From JAHECQ01 sp963775125 (lineage in GTDB: Bacteria > Actinomycetota > Acidimicrobiia > Acidimicrobiales > SZUA-35), in contig CAVZHQ010000002.1 of assembly GCA_963775125.1 (NCBI GenBank), positions 62,001 to 126,000 of the forward strand: a stretch of DNA of 64,000 nucleotides, written 5' to 3'. Positions 46,171 to 57,329 of this stretch are shown here, piece after piece. Under the pieces are notes generated by a model. It searched no databases, was not told the DNA's origin, and was given only the letters and a program-made list of their open reading frames with translations. Position 1 is the first letter of the stretch; every line of letters begins with the position of its first letter. The position numbers were made by a program, and so were the translations under genes.

Positions 46171-46989
46171 ATGAGCGCCGACGAAGCTGAGGCCATTGCG
46201 GCCGTACCGGTTCCGGCCACGGCCGGTTCGGTCGTGGGAGATCTGCACGACCTCGGACTCGCGACAGGCGACATCGTCATCGTCCACACGTCGATGTCGA
46301 GGCTCGGCTGGATCGCGGGCGGGGCCCAGGCAGTTGTGGAAGCGCTGCTCCAGGCAGTCGGCCCTACCGGGACCATCGTCATGCCCACGCAGTCAGGTCA
46401 GCTCAGCGATCCCGCGACCTGGAGCAACCCGCCCGTTCCCGCCGAGTGGCAACAGGCCATCCGCAAGGGCTTCCCCGCCTATGACCCGTACCTCACACCG
46501 ACACGAGGAATGGGCCAGGTGGTCGAGTGCTTCCGCGGTCATCGCTCAACGCTCAGGAGCGCCCACCCGCTCGTCTCGTTCGCTGCCAACGGCCCTCAGG
46601 CTCACGAGATCCTCGAGCCCCATGCACTGACCCCGGCGCTCGGTGACGCGTCACCCCTCGGCCGGCTCTACCAACTCGACGCCAAGGTGCTGCTGCTCGG
46701 CGTCGATCATTCCACCGACACCTCGCTCCACCTCGCGGAGTATCGCGCCGAGTGGCCGTCGAAACGGCGGATCACAGAGGGAGCGCCGCTCCTCGTCGAC
46801 GGACGGCGAACGTGGGTCACCTACGACGATCTCGACCTGGACACCGACGACTTCGCCGCGGTCGGCGACGCCTTCGCTCGGACAGGCGGAGAACGCAGCG
46901 GGCCAGTCGCCGGGGGAACCGGCAGACTGGCCCGACAGCGAGCGCTCATCGATTTCGCCACCGCGTGGTTCGCAGCGCAACGACACTGA
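46171..46989 (+). CDS. AAC(3)-family aminoglycoside N-acetyltransferase-like protein
   Basis: A 272-residue acetyl-CoA-dependent acetyltransferase of the antibiotic_NAT fold. VIVHTSMSRLGWIAGGAQAV, MPTQSGQLSDPATW, RSAHPLVSFAANGP and VLLLGVDHSTDTSLHLAE reproduce the family pattern. Chromosomal relatives often have no role in resistance, so a resistance phenotype must not be assumed. It is cotranscribed with the dienelactone hydrolase, which hints at acylation of an amine in a catabolic pathway. Confidence 0.87.
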   Translation: MSADEAEAIAAVPVPATAGSVVGDLHDLGLATGDIVIVHTSMSRLGWIAGGAQAVVEALLQAVGPTGTIVMPTQSGQLSDPATWSNPPVPAEWQQAIRKGFPAYDPYLTPTRGMGQVVECFRGHRSTLRSAHPLVSFAANGPQAHEILEPHALTPALGDASPLGRLYQLDAKVLLLGVDHSTDTSLHLAEYRAEWPSKRRITEGAPLLVDGRRTWVTYDDLDLDTDDFAAVGDAFARTGGERSGPVAGGTGRLARQRALIDFATAWFAAQRH

Positions 46990-47025
46990 TCCCAGCGAGG
47001 CGCCGTTGCTTACGGCCTTGACGTG

Positions 47026-48765
47026 TCAGTCGGCCTTGCCGTGCCGCAACAGACGCCCCGGAGTGGCTCCGGTGCATTCGCCGTCCTCGAAGGTGACCTC
47101 ACCGTTCACGATGATCTTGTCGTAGCCCTTGGCCCGCTGCACCCGGCGCCATTCGCCGCCGGGCAAGTCGTACTCGACACCGCCGATCCATGGCGGGTCG
47201 ATGGCCAGCTCTTCCATGTCGTAGACAACGACGTCAGCGGCCCGCCCTTCCTCCAGCGTGCCCCGATCACGGAATCCGGCGGCTCGAGACGGCAGGTTCG
47301 ACAAGCGGTAGTGCGCCTCTTCGAGGGTCACGACGTTTTCGTCGCGCACCAACCAGGTCAGGAAGTCGGTGGTGTAGGCCCCACCGGTGAAGAACTTGGT
47401 GTGCGCTCCTCCATCGGAAATGCCCGGAATGGCGTAGGGCGAGGTGTTCATCATCTCGGCCATGAACTCGGCGTTGGATCCCTTGTCCGGTCCGAGGAAC
47501 TCGACGTTCAGATCGCCCATGAGCGAAAGGTCCAGCATGACCTCGATGGGGTGCTTGCCCTCGGCCTCGGCGATGTCGCCGACCGACTTGCCGACGTACT
47601 GTTGCAAGTTCTCCTGACGATTCACCCCCTGGACGATGAGCCCCTTGGGATTGCCCCCGACACCGGCCTGGATGACCTGGAGGCGGCGGTCGGCTTCCTC
47701 GGCCTCGTCCAGAAGCGCCACGCGCAACTCCGGGTCCTGCATCTTCTCGATCTTCTCGGCCTTGGTTCCCGTGGTCACCATGCGCCACGCCGGAGAGGCG
47801 TCGTAGAGGTTCCAGTGCTCGAGCGTGAAGGCGAAGCCCGCCCGGCCGGTGCCGCACTGGGCGTAAATCGGCAGGCCCTGTTCGCGACATTTGTCGATCC
47901 ATCGCAGCGGCCGACGGTGCACCTCGGGATCCTGCCGTGCCGGCGCAACCGCGTTGTGGAGGATCGGCCGCTTCGCGACGGCCGCGAGCTTTTCGAGGAA
48001 GGCGAGGTCGGCACGAATGTCGCCGGTGCCCTGCGTGATCTGAATGAAGCCCTCGTCCCGCTCGGCCAAGACCTCGGCCAACGCCAGAATGTCTTCGTCG
48101 TGCATGATGTCGGTGACCATTGGGGAGCCGTCGAAGTCGGCTTGCACCGAGTTCTCACCCAGTCGCTGGATCGAGAACCCGCAGAGTCCGGCGTCCATAC
48201 CCTCGTGCAGCAGTCGCTGCATTTCCTTGCGCTCTTCGGGGCTGGCGGGCTCGCCGGCTTTGGCCTTCTCGAGACCCATGACGTAGATCATCAGGGACGC
48301 GGTGGGCATGTACTGGATGCAGTTGACGCCCAGCGGGCCACGGTCGAGCGAGTCGAGGTACTCCGGGATGGTCTCCCAATCCCAGTTCATGCCCTGCTTC
48401 ATCGACTCGTAGGGAATCGCTTCGGTGCGGGTCATGGTCAGCATCGACCGCTCACGGAAGTCCGGCTTCACGGGGGCGAACCCGAACCCGCAGTTGCCGA
48501 GCACGACGCTCGTGACGCCGTGGTAGCCCGAGATCGTGCACCACGGATCCCAACGGACCTGGGCGTCGTAGTGGGTGTGCAGGTCGACGAAGCCAGGAGC
48601 AACGATCTTGCCCGTGGCGTCGATGACGCGCTCCGCTACACCCTTGGGTCGCCCGCCGATCTGCACGATCTTGCCGTCCTTGATCCAGAGGTCGGCCTTG
48701 AATCTCGGCGTTCGTGTTCCATCGACGATGGTGCCACCGCTGATGTGAATGTCGTAATCGGTCAC
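47026..48765 (-). CDS. N-acyl-D-amino-acid deacylase-type amidohydrolase
   Basis: A 579-residue metal-dependent hydrolase. The start is GTG 48765 with GAGGGGGAT upstream; a longer frame to 48831 is unlikely. The HxH metal site is GFVDLHTHYDAQVRWDP, the conserved GNCGFGFAP follows, and the late Asp lies in PGISDGGAHTKF. The C-terminal composite beta domain ends VNGEVTFEDGECTGATPGR. Such enzymes cleave D-aminoacyl amides or related cyclic amides. It is convergent with the AAC(3)-like gene, with 36 bases between stops. Confidence 0.9.
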   Translation of the reverse strand: MTDYDIHISGGTIVDGTRTPRFKADLWIKDGKIVQIGGRPKGVAERVIDATGKIVAPGFVDLHTHYDAQVRWDPWCTISGYHGVTSVVLGNCGFGFAPVKPDFRERSMLTMTRTEAIPYESMKQGMNWDWETIPEYLDSLDRGPLGVNCIQYMPTASLMIYVMGLEKAKAGEPASPEERKEMQRLLHEGMDAGLCGFSIQRLGENSVQADFDGSPMVTDIMHDEDILALAEVLAERDEGFIQITQGTGDIRADLAFLEKLAAVAKRPILHNAVAPARQDPEVHRRPLRWIDKCREQGLPIYAQCGTGRAGFAFTLEHWNLYDASPAWRMVTTGTKAEKIEKMQDPELRVALLDEAEEADRRLQVIQAGVGGNPKGLIVQGVNRQENLQQYVGKSVGDIAEAEGKHPIEVMLDLSLMGDLNVEFLGPDKGSNAEFMAEMMNTSPYAIPGISDGGAHTKFFTGGAYTTDFLTWLVRDENVVTLEEAHYRLSNLPSRAAGFRDRGTLEEGRAADVVVYDMEELAIDPPWIGGVEYDLPGGEWRRVQRAKGYDKIIVNGEVTFEDGECTGATPGRLLRHGKAD

Positions 48766-48847
48766 TGGGCTATCCCCCTCGGTAAGGCAGGGGCTCGGGG
48801 GTCGAGTCCCTTTATGTTGGTCCCTGGGCAAAGACTACTCTGCACCC

Positions 48848-49768
48848 ATGACTGAAATCGAAGTGATGGCAGAGGGGCTCCAGTTCCCCGAGGGACCGAT
48901 CGCCATGCCGGACGGCAGTGTGATCCTCGTCGAGATTGCGCGAGGCACCGTCAGCCGGGTGCAACCCGATGGTTCGATCGAGGTTGTCGCCGACGTCGGC
49001 GGTGGCCCGAACGGCATTGCGTTCGGGCCCGACGGCCGTATCTACGTCTGCAACAACGGTGGGTTCCCGACCTTCATCGATAGTCAGGGCCGTACCCGAA
49101 TTGCCGAGGGCGACGACAAGGACACGGTGCTCGGCTGCATCCAAGCGGTCGATCCCCAGACCGGCAGCGTCGAGACGCTCTACACCGAATGCGATGGTCA
49201 CCACCTGCGGGCCCCGAACGATCTGGTCTTCGATTCCACCGGGGGCTTCTGGTTCACCGACCACGGCAAGAACTGGTCGAGGCAACGCGACCACGGGGCG
49301 GTCTACTACGCCAAGCCCGACGGCTCCTCGATCGAGGAGATGATCTATCCGGTCGAGGGCCCGAACGGCATCGGTCTTTCCCCCGATGAACAGCGTCTGT
49401 ACGTGGCCGAGACCCACACCGGTCGAGTGCGCGTCTGGGACGTCGCCGAGCCCGGCAAGCTCGACTCACCGTACGGCAAGAGCACCCGTGGTCGACTGTT
49501 GGTCGGCCTCGAAGGTGAGCAGTTGCTCGACTCCCTCGCCGTCGACAGCGAAGACCACGTCTGCGTGGCCACGATCCGCAACGGCGGCGTCACCGACATC
49601 GCTCCCGACGGCACCACCGTGCACATCCCCACCGGCGACACCCTCACCACCAACATTTGTTTCGGTGGCTCCGACCTGCGCACCGCCTACATCACCGGCT
49701 CGCTCAACGGCACGCTGCTCAAGACCCAGTGGCCCCGCCCCGGCCACCGCCTCAACTTCCAGCCCTGA
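48848..49768 (+). CDS. SMP-30/gluconolactonase-like beta-propeller protein
   Basis: A 306-residue six-bladed propeller lactonase. The N-terminal AEGLQFPEGPIAMPDGSVIL contains the metal Glu, FVFDSTGGFWFTDHGKNWSR gives the central Asn/Asp region, and VEGPNGIGLSPDEQRLYVAE is a typical blade. It would hydrolyse a sugar or aryl lactone. Divergent to the deacylase, with 82 bases between the starts. It is followed by palindrome copy B. Confidence 0.9.
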   Translation: MTEIEVMAEGLQFPEGPIAMPDGSVILVEIARGTVSRVQPDGSIEVVADVGGGPNGIAFGPDGRIYVCNNGGFPTFIDSQGRTRIAEGDDKDTVLGCIQAVDPQTGSVETLYTECDGHHLRAPNDLVFDSTGGFWFTDHGKNWSRQRDHGAVYYAKPDGSSIEEMIYPVEGPNGIGLSPDEQRLYVAETHTGRVRVWDVAEPGKLDSPYGKSTRGRLLVGLEGEQLLDSLAVDSEDHVCVATIRNGGVTDIAPDGTTVHIPTGDTLTTNICFGGSDLRTAYITGSLNGTLLKTQWPRPGHRLNFQP

Positions 49769-49792
49769 CCCCACCCCACCCTCCCCCCGCCA

Positions 49793-49842
49793 GCATCGGG
49801 AGTGTGTGGGTGTCGTTCTCGGCACCCGAGCACTCCCGATGC
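49793..49842. terminator. Palindrome copy B between convergent genes
   Basis: Arms 49793-49815 and 49820-49842 pair over 23 bases with four mismatches (some tolerated as wobble) around a TTCT loop. Its core is a diverged copy of the element at 32241-32288: 40 of 48 positions agree and changes are spread over the loop and inner stem while the outer CATCGGGAGTG arm is constant. It again sits between convergent genes. Confidence 0.75.
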
Positions 49843-49858
49843 GGGGAAGAGGACGGGG

Positions 49859-51118
49859 TCAGGCGCGGTGGGCGTCGACCTCGGCGGCGACGGCTGCGGC
49901 GTCGGCGTGGTGGCGATAGCGCTCGGGGACCGGGAGCTTGAAGATCCGGGCCGAGTTCAACCCGAGGATCTTGGCCCGCTCAGCGTCATCGAGGTTGACC
50001 ATGGTCCGCTCGATGGCCTGCGCCGAATAGGGCCACGTGCCTTCATGGTGGGGGAAATCGTTGGCCCACAGGAAGTTGTCGACCAGGTTGTGCTCGCGGG
50101 CAAGGTCGAGTCCGGCCTTGTCTTCCTGGAAGGACGAGAAGCCCTGGCGGCGGAAATACTCGCTGGGGAGCAGGTCGAGCTTGGGTCGCACCCACATGTG
50201 GTGCTTGAGGTAGGCCTCGTCCATGGCCTCGAGCAGCCACGGCACCCAACCGATGCCTGCTTCGATGGCGCCGAACATCAGCTTGGGGTGACGCTCGGCG
50301 ACCCCCGAAGCGCAGATGTTGACCAGCGGCTCCATGGTCGGGGCAAGCGAATGCACGGTGTAGTTGATGACCGCTCCACCATCGCTGCGAGCCGTCCGAG
50401 GATCACGCCCGGTCGAGACATGGAAGGTGACCGGCAGATCGACCTCTTCGATGGCGTCCCACAGACGCTCGAACTCCTTGAGGTTGTAGTTCAGATCGTC
50501 GACGTTGGGCGGGCCGAAGATGGGCTTGGCCGGCAACGAGAGGCCCTTGAACCCCAAGGCAGCGCAGCGCTGGATCTCGGCGATCGACTCGTCGATCAGC
50601 GCGGGGGCGATGCACGCCATCGGAGCCAACAGGTCGTTGTGGTCGACGAAGGTCTCCCAGGCCCAGTCGTTGTAGGCCCGACACATGGCATGGCTGAATG
50701 CAGGATCGAGTGTGGCCCAGATGGTCAGGCCCTTGTTCGGGAAGAGGACTTCGGCGTCGACGCCATCGAGCGCCAGATCGGTGACGCGGTCCTCGGGCGT
50801 GCGCCCAGAATCGTTGCGCAACCGTTCGTGTCCTTCGAGCGGCTGGACCCAGTTGAGCTTCGCCTGACGGAACCCTTCGGTCTTCTGGAACTGCTCGCCC
50901 GAGACCCCCAACACGATCCCGGGGAGACGGTCGTGGTACTTGGGGTCGATGCGGCCCGACAAGAAGTCGCGCGGTTCTTGAACATGTCCGTCGGCCGATG
51001 CCATGAAGAACTTGTCGACGGCATCGGGCCGGGCCGAACGCAGCCAGCCGTCATCGACGCCCGGTGTCTCGGTGCGCCAGAGATTGTGGATGTCGGGTTC
51101 GGGAATCACGTTGGTCAT
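49859..51118 (-). CDS. Amidohydrolase family 2 protein
   Basis: A 419-residue TIM-barrel enzyme of the ACMSD-like branch. The N-terminal metal motif is DGHVQEPRDF, Asp-Gly-His in place of the usual HxH. Other family blocks are AMCRAYNDWAWETF, GFKGLSLPAK and FLWANDFPHHEGTW with the conserved Asp. A strong AAGGAGG lies ahead of the ATG at 51118. Relatives act on carboxylated ring-cleavage products. It is downstream of the thiolase, separated by a short tandem repeat. Confidence 0.9.
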   Translation of the reverse strand: MTNVIPEPDIHNLWRTETPGVDDGWLRSARPDAVDKFFMASADGHVQEPRDFLSGRIDPKYHDRLPGIVLGVSGEQFQKTEGFRQAKLNWVQPLEGHERLRNDSGRTPEDRVTDLALDGVDAEVLFPNKGLTIWATLDPAFSHAMCRAYNDWAWETFVDHNDLLAPMACIAPALIDESIAEIQRCAALGFKGLSLPAKPIFGPPNVDDLNYNLKEFERLWDAIEEVDLPVTFHVSTGRDPRTARSDGGAVINYTVHSLAPTMEPLVNICASGVAERHPKLMFGAIEAGIGWVPWLLEAMDEAYLKHHMWVRPKLDLLPSEYFRRQGFSSFQEDKAGLDLAREHNLVDNFLWANDFPHHEGTWPYSAQAIERTMVNLDDAERAKILGLNSARIFKLPVPERYRHHADAAAVAAEVDAHRA

Positions 51119-51130
51119 GGGAGTCCTCCT

Positions 51131-51172
51131 TGGAATGGGGTCAGATCTGGATGGGGTAGATCTGGAGTGGGG

Positions 51173-51179
<7 letters not shown>
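51131..51179. repeat. Three imperfect tandem repeats of 15-17 bases
   Basis: Units TGGAATGGGGTCAGATC, TGGATGGGGTAGATC and TGGAGTGGGGTCAGATG follow head to tail. The third includes the thiolase stop codon. On the coding strand the block lies between thiolase and amidohydrolase, ahead of an AAGGAGG site. Replication slippage is the simplest source. Confidence 0.7.
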
Positions 51180-52399
<1,220 letters not shown>

Positions 52400-52476
52400 G
52401 GGGACAGACTACGGCGCGCGGACGGACCGAAGGAATTCAGGCCCACCCATTGGCCAACTCGCCGCCGTTGGGTGGG

Positions 52477-53259
52477 CTACTCGGCGTCAGTCTCGGGGTC
52501 GCTCTCTGTCTCGGGGTCGCTCTCTGTCTCGGTCTCGGCGTCGTCCCCGGCACTGCTGCCGCTGCCGGCGGTCATGGCCCACAACTCGAGGATCTGCTCG
52601 TCGTCGACCTCACCGGACGAGCGGGCGACGACCCGGTTCTCACCGTCCAGGTACACGACGTAGGGGAAGGAGAGACCGCCCCAGGCCTGCAGCGCCGGGC
52701 TACCGCTGTCGTCCTTGAGCGTCACCGGCGTGAAGTTCTCGACGTCGAGCCAGGACTCGGGCGGGAAGTTGCCTCGGCTGGGATCGACGGCGGTGGACAC
52801 CGCGTAAATCTCGAGGCCTTCCGGCACCTGATCGGAGTTGATCAACTCTTGGATCTTGGGCACCTCGGCCTGGCAATGCGGGCACCAGTGCGCAAGGAAG
52901 TAGACCACCTTGGGGGTCCCATCCGGCCCGAGCGTCAGCGGCTCGCCGGAGAACGTCGTGCCGGTGAGCGTCGGTGCGACCAAGCCGATGGCCGGATCGT
53001 CGCTGCTGGAAACACCGGATTCCTCGAAGGCCGGAAGCTCGTCGCCTGCCACCTCGACCGCTGCGTTCTGCTCGCCCACCTTGCTGTCACGATTGGCGGC
53101 CAAGACGGCGACTGCGCCTGCACCCAACAGCACGACAGCGATGATGGCGAGGATGAAGCCCTTGCCGCCACCTTCGGGCTTGGCCACCGAGGCGGCGGAC
53201 TTGGGAACCTTGATGCCCGATTCTTTCGGCGTCCTCTTACCCATTGTGTTCTTTCCCAT
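52477..53259 (-). CDS. Membrane-anchored thioredoxin-fold protein (TlpA/redoxin-like)
   Basis: A 260-residue protein with a cytoplasmic N-terminal tail, one membrane helix near residues 35-55 (FILAIIAVVLLGAGAVAVLA) and an extracellular thioredoxin domain. The active-site motif is HWCPHC, with C126 and C129. The conserved cis-Pro lies in LSFPYVVYL. The extreme C-terminus has an acidic repeat (ETESDPETESDPETDAE) encoded by an 18-base tandem duplication. It pairs naturally with the DsbB-like gene just upstream as a disulfide-exchange system. Confidence 0.9.
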   Translation of the reverse strand: MGKNTMGKRTPKESGIKVPKSAASVAKPEGGGKGFILAIIAVVLLGAGAVAVLAANRDSKVGEQNAAVEVAGDELPAFEESGVSSSDDPAIGLVAPTLTGTTFSGEPLTLGPDGTPKVVYFLAHWCPHCQAEVPKIQELINSDQVPEGLEIYAVSTAVDPSRGNFPPESWLDVENFTPVTLKDDSGSPALQAWGGLSFPYVVYLDGENRVVARSSGEVDDEQILELWAMTAGSGSSAGDDAETETESDPETESDPETDAE

Positions 53260-53292
53260 GATTACTCCACTCGTGCGATCTGGCTGGTTGAA

Positions 53293-53823
53293 CTAGGACG
53301 GTCGGCGGTCAGCCGACAGCAGAACGAAGACGATGATCGACGCGAACCCGATCCCGGCCATCGTCGGGATGGTGACGAAGCCGTACTCTTCGATCCATTT
53401 GAGGCTGCAGGGGTTCTCGATCTCACAGACATTGCCGAACCCACCAACGGCCTCCTCGACCCGGTGGAAGATCGACACCGGCAACCCCAGGGCCGACAGA
53501 ACCAGTGCAATGCGACCGAACAACCAGCGCCGATTGGCGACGAGCCCGATGAGCAGCATCACCGCAGCGGGGTACATGAAGCCGCGCTGGATCCAGCAGA
53601 GCCGACACGGTTTGAAGTTTGCGATCTCCGACATGTACAGCGAACCGAGCATGCAGCCCAGGGCCACGGCGGCGGCCAACTCGTAGGCCACCGGCCGGAA
53701 CACGGCGAAGAGGGGCTCGACCGCCGATGCGGCGAGGGTGCGGCCAACCACCGCGATGACGACGAACGCCGCCAGCGCAAGGGCGATGGTGGCAAAGAAG
53801 AGCGAAACGACCGAAACAGACAC
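53293..53823 (-). CDS. Disulfide bond formation protein B-like quinone oxidoreductase
   Basis: A 176-residue membrane protein with four or five hydrophobic segments. The first Cys pair is C73 and C76 in KPCRLCWIQRG, the classic DsbB/BdbC CxxC, and the second is C133 and C139 (NVCEIENPCS) in the outer loop. It would pass electrons from the TlpA/DsbA-like partner to the quinone pool, oxidising exported protein thiols. It lies 33 bases ahead of the thioredoxin-fold gene, so they are cotranscribed. Confidence 0.92.
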   Translation of the reverse strand: MSVSVVSLFFATIALALAAFVVIAVVGRTLAASAVEPLFAVFRPVAYELAAAVALGCMLGSLYMSEIANFKPCRLCWIQRGFMYPAAVMLLIGLVANRRWLFGRIALVLSALGLPVSIFHRVEEAVGGFGNVCEIENPCSLKWIEEYGFVTIPTMAGIGFASIIVFVLLSADRRPS

Positions 53824-53929
53824 GAAGGCAGGATCCTATCGGGGGTCGGTCGGGCGAGCAGGGAGGGACATGATCATCCAACTGATACGGGCTCGGGGCG
53901 AAAGCCGAACGAAAGGGGTCGCCGCCGGA

Positions 53930-54980
53930 TCACCGTTCGGCTAGCGCGCGATGATGCCGATGGCTGCCCGGTTCGGGCACCGGGGCGCGGGCGACCGGCG
54001 GCGTACTGACCACCAGATCGGCGGCGGCGGTGAAATCCTCGACCTCGAGCCGGGACAGCGTCTCGCTGTCGAGGCGAGCCGAGCCTGCCGCCAAACGCAC
54101 CGCCTGACGGTTCACGGCCTGCTCGAACAGCGTGCGAGCGTACCGCGCGTTGCCGAAGCTCTCGTGACGAAGCGCGCGATCGTAGACGCCGCGCAGGACC
54201 GGTTCGACCCCGACCCCGAGGCGATAGTCGGCTTCGCGTGCGAGTTTTCGGGTGATCGCCAACAGCTCATCGGTCGTGTAATCGGGAAAGGTGATCTCAC
54301 GGGCGAACCGAGACCGGAGTCCGGGGTTTGACGTGAGGAATCGGTCCATGAGCCGCGGGTAGCCGGCGACGACGACGACGAGATCGTTGCGATGGTCCTC
54401 CATCCGCTTGATCAGCGTCTCGATGGCCTCTTGACCAAAGTCGTTTCCGGCGATGACGCCCTGCGGCGACAGTCCGTAGGCCTCGTCGATGAAGAGGACA
54501 CCACCGAGCGCGCGCCGGACCGCCTTGTTGGTCTTGGCCGCCGTGTGACCGACGTACTGGCCGACCAGTCCTGCCCGGTCCACCTCGACCAGGTGTCCCT
54601 TCGCGAGCAGACCGATGGATCCGTACATTTCGGCCAACAGTCGGGCGACGGTGGTCTTCCCGGTACCTGGATTCCCCAGGAACGCAAGATGCTGGCTGGT
54701 TGGCACGTCGGCCAGACCATGCTTGCGTCGTTCTCCCTGAATCTCGAGGAACGCCATCTGGCTGCGAATCTGTTCCTTGACCGAGTCGAGGCCCACCAGC
54801 GCATCGAGTTCGCCCTGAATGTCGGCCAACGCTCGAGGTTCGGTGACCGGTTTCCGATTGAGCGAGGCGAAGGATGGCAAGCACCGCAGCGTGCTCCTCG
54901 AAGCGGCTCTCCGCCGACTTCCGGACCTGCTCCCCGGCATCGCGAAGCTTCTTGACAAGCTTCTCCGGTCGTTTCGCCAT
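53930..54980 (-). CDS. CbxX/CfxQ-family AAA ATPase, one frameshift
   Basis: About 350 residues. The start MAKRPEKLVKKLRDAGEQVR is followed by a short charged helix; the frame shifts near 54845, then LADIQGELDALVGLDSVKEQ begins the AAA domain. Walker A is FLGNPGTGKTTVARLL, Walker B is VLFIDEAYGL, and the arginine-finger region SNPGLRSRFAREITFPD is conserved. Relatives remodel rubisco or act in ESX/type VII secretion (EccA-like); no such partner is near. Its ATG is divergent to the large exported protein gene, with 117 bases between that could hold promoters. Confidence 0.83.
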
Positions 54981-55097
54981 GCGCCTGACGCTATCGGGCG
55001 GTTCGGGCAGTAGTCCCAGCAGTAATCCCCGAACGCGGGGGAACCAACACGCCGTCCCGGGCGTCTATCTCCGACACATGCGACAGTTGTCGGCGTC

Positions 55098-57329
55098 ATG
55101 ATCTCGTCGACCGGGAGGCAATGGATGCGATCGAGTAGGTGGGCGACTCGCTCGACCCTGCCGACGTTCCTGGCAGCGACGCTGACCGGTACGACGCTGT
55201 TGACGCTCGGTTCGTCCTCGGCCGTGCTGGCCAAGACGGAGATCGAGGTCACGACGGCCGCAGGCGGCCGCTACCAGGTCGGCACCACCACTCCCTTCAT
55301 CGTGAGCCTCTCGGCCGACCGCGCCGTAGCGGGCACCGTCGTCATTCGCCAGGACGGGTCGCCGGTGGCCACCGAACGGGTGGAGGTGTCCGGCGGCAGC
55401 ACCGACGACATCATCATTGCGGTGCCCACCGTTCCTTGGCAGGCCACGTACACCGCAGAGTTCGAAGCCGAGGACGACGAGGACGATTCGGACACGCGCA
55501 TCACCGCCACCCCAGCGGGTGGCGACGAGCTGGTCGGAGTCCTCCCCACGCTCGCCCAGCGAAACCTTCCCGAACAAGGTTCGTTGATCGTCGACCTCGG
55601 CGTGGCCCGCTTCTATCCGCTCGATCCGGCGCTCCTCGATCTCGGACCCGAGGGATTGGGTACCTTCAACCAGGTCCTGGCCACTGCCGAGGACCTCGAC
55701 GCACTCACCGACCAACAACGAGCGGCGCTGAGCTCGTGGGTGGCAGACGATGGCGGCACCCTCATCCTCGACGAGGCATCGGACGTCGGGGTGCCCTTCA
55801 CCCCAACTACTCCCCTGGCGGATGATCAGGTTTCGTTCGGACTCGGACGCATCCAATTCACTGACGGCGCAGCACGCGGTGGGGCCTTCGACGATTTGGT
55901 GCGCCCCACCCCTGCACGATCCGGAGATGAGTTTCCGTGGGCCGGCCAGATGAGCGGTGTCCCGACCACGATGCAGCTCGCCCGCGACGCCGGGGTCCGG
56001 GTGCCCGCCATCAGCAGTCTGATTCTCGCATTGCTCGCCTATGCCGTGTTCGTCGGACCGATCCTGTGGATCTTCCTCAAGCGCCGCCGCCGAGAACCGC
56101 TGCTGTGGGCTGCAATCCCGTTGACCGCGCTCCTCGTGAGCCTCGGCGTCTACCTGGTCGGTCGCCAGCTCCGCTCCTCGACGACGGCCTCACACGCCAC
56201 CGTCGTCGCCGACCTCCCGAACGGCCGAGAGATTGCCAGCCACGTACTGGTCACCTCGCCGAACGGTGGTCGGGCCGGCATCCGTCTGCCCGATGGTTGG
56301 CGTATTGCGCCGTCGTCACAGCAGCTGATGTTCGAAGGTCCGTTCGGCCGGAGCGCCCGGCCTCGGCGGAGCACCGATCGAGCGCGACGGCAGGCTGACG
56401 GTCGAACTCGACCCGGGAGGGATCAGCGTGCTGTCGGTCGAGGGAACAGACCCCGGTACGGGTGAACCCTCGTTTGCCATCGACCTGGTGCCCGACGGAC
56501 CCGATCTGATCGGCTCCGTCACCAATACCACCTCCGAGACACTCACCAACGTCCTGGTTTCCAGCGGTCAGGCCATCAGTCGAATCGCCACTCTTGCTCC
56601 GGGGGAGGCAAAGCAGGTCACGCTGCGGAACCCCAACACCGTACGGATCCAGGGTGATGTCGTGACCGAACAGCTCAACAGCGGAGACCCCTGGACACCA
56701 AATGACGGCGACACCAACCCTGGCGTGCTGCTCGATTACCTTGCGCGCTCGCCTCGGCTCCGAGGCGCAGGCATCGTGATGGCCATCGGTTGGACCCGGG
56801 CTGCGGAGCCCACGATCGAGACCTTGTCCGGGGCGCCGATTGCGAACGGCCGAACGGCCTTTCTCACTGCGGTGCGTGTGGATCAGAGCAAGGGTGACAC
56901 CAGTTCAGCGCCTGCCCCGCTCGAATTCCTGCGAGGGTACGCCAGCTCGGCGTCGTCCGACCGATCGACCGCCGGCTCAGATCTGCACCGACATCCCCCT
57001 CACCTGGAGCATGGGTCTCCCCGCATCCGATGGCACCGAGGTCCCGCTGGTTCTCGACATCAACACTCGTTCGGTCGCGGCACTCGACGTCTGGACCGGC
57101 GAAGAATGGCTACCCGCCGGCATGAGCGAAGTGGACGGCAGGCGCATTCTCCCGGGTCGTTGCCGTGCCCGCCGCCTCCCGAGCTGGCGCCCTGCTCTAC
57201 CTCCGGGCAACGTTCAGCTGCGAAGCGTGGAGCTTCGCCGATCCCCTGCCGACCCTGAGATCTCCGACCACTGACGACGAAGCCATCGCCCTCGACGACG
57301 CGCTCGCCACGACGGACACCGAGTCATGA
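55098..57329 (+). CDS. Exported membrane protein of unknown function, three frameshifts
   Basis: First gene of the seven-gene MoxR/DUF58 operon. A hydrophobic signal segment (LPTFLAATLTGTTLLTLG) is followed by beta-rich extracellular domains (TTPFIVSLSADRAVAG, SLIVDLGVARFYPL) and two membrane helices near residues 305-365 (ISSLILALLAYAVFVGPILW and LLWAAIPLTALLVSLG). A second extracellular region continues after a frame change near 56350 (GGISVLSVEG), another near 56965 and a third near 57155, ending DDALATTDTES with a stop overlapping the ABC ATPase. I do not recognise a named family; placement suggests an envelope-assembly or surface-display role. Confidence 0.72.

Noticed and set aside
46171..46989. 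A clinical-type antibiotic resistance gene
   Set aside because: The family match is real, but chromosomal AAC(3)-like proteins in actinobacteria often lack resistance function and no mobile context is present.
47023..48855. Plus-strand open frame of 610 codons opposite the D-aminoacylase-type gene
   Set aside because: The minus strand has a complete metal-dependent hydrolase with a strong ribosome-binding site, so this frame is a shadow.
52450..54009. Plus-strand open frame of 519 codons over the DsbB/TlpA-like genes
   Set aside because: It overlaps two genes with all active-site cysteines; its own sequence shows no family.
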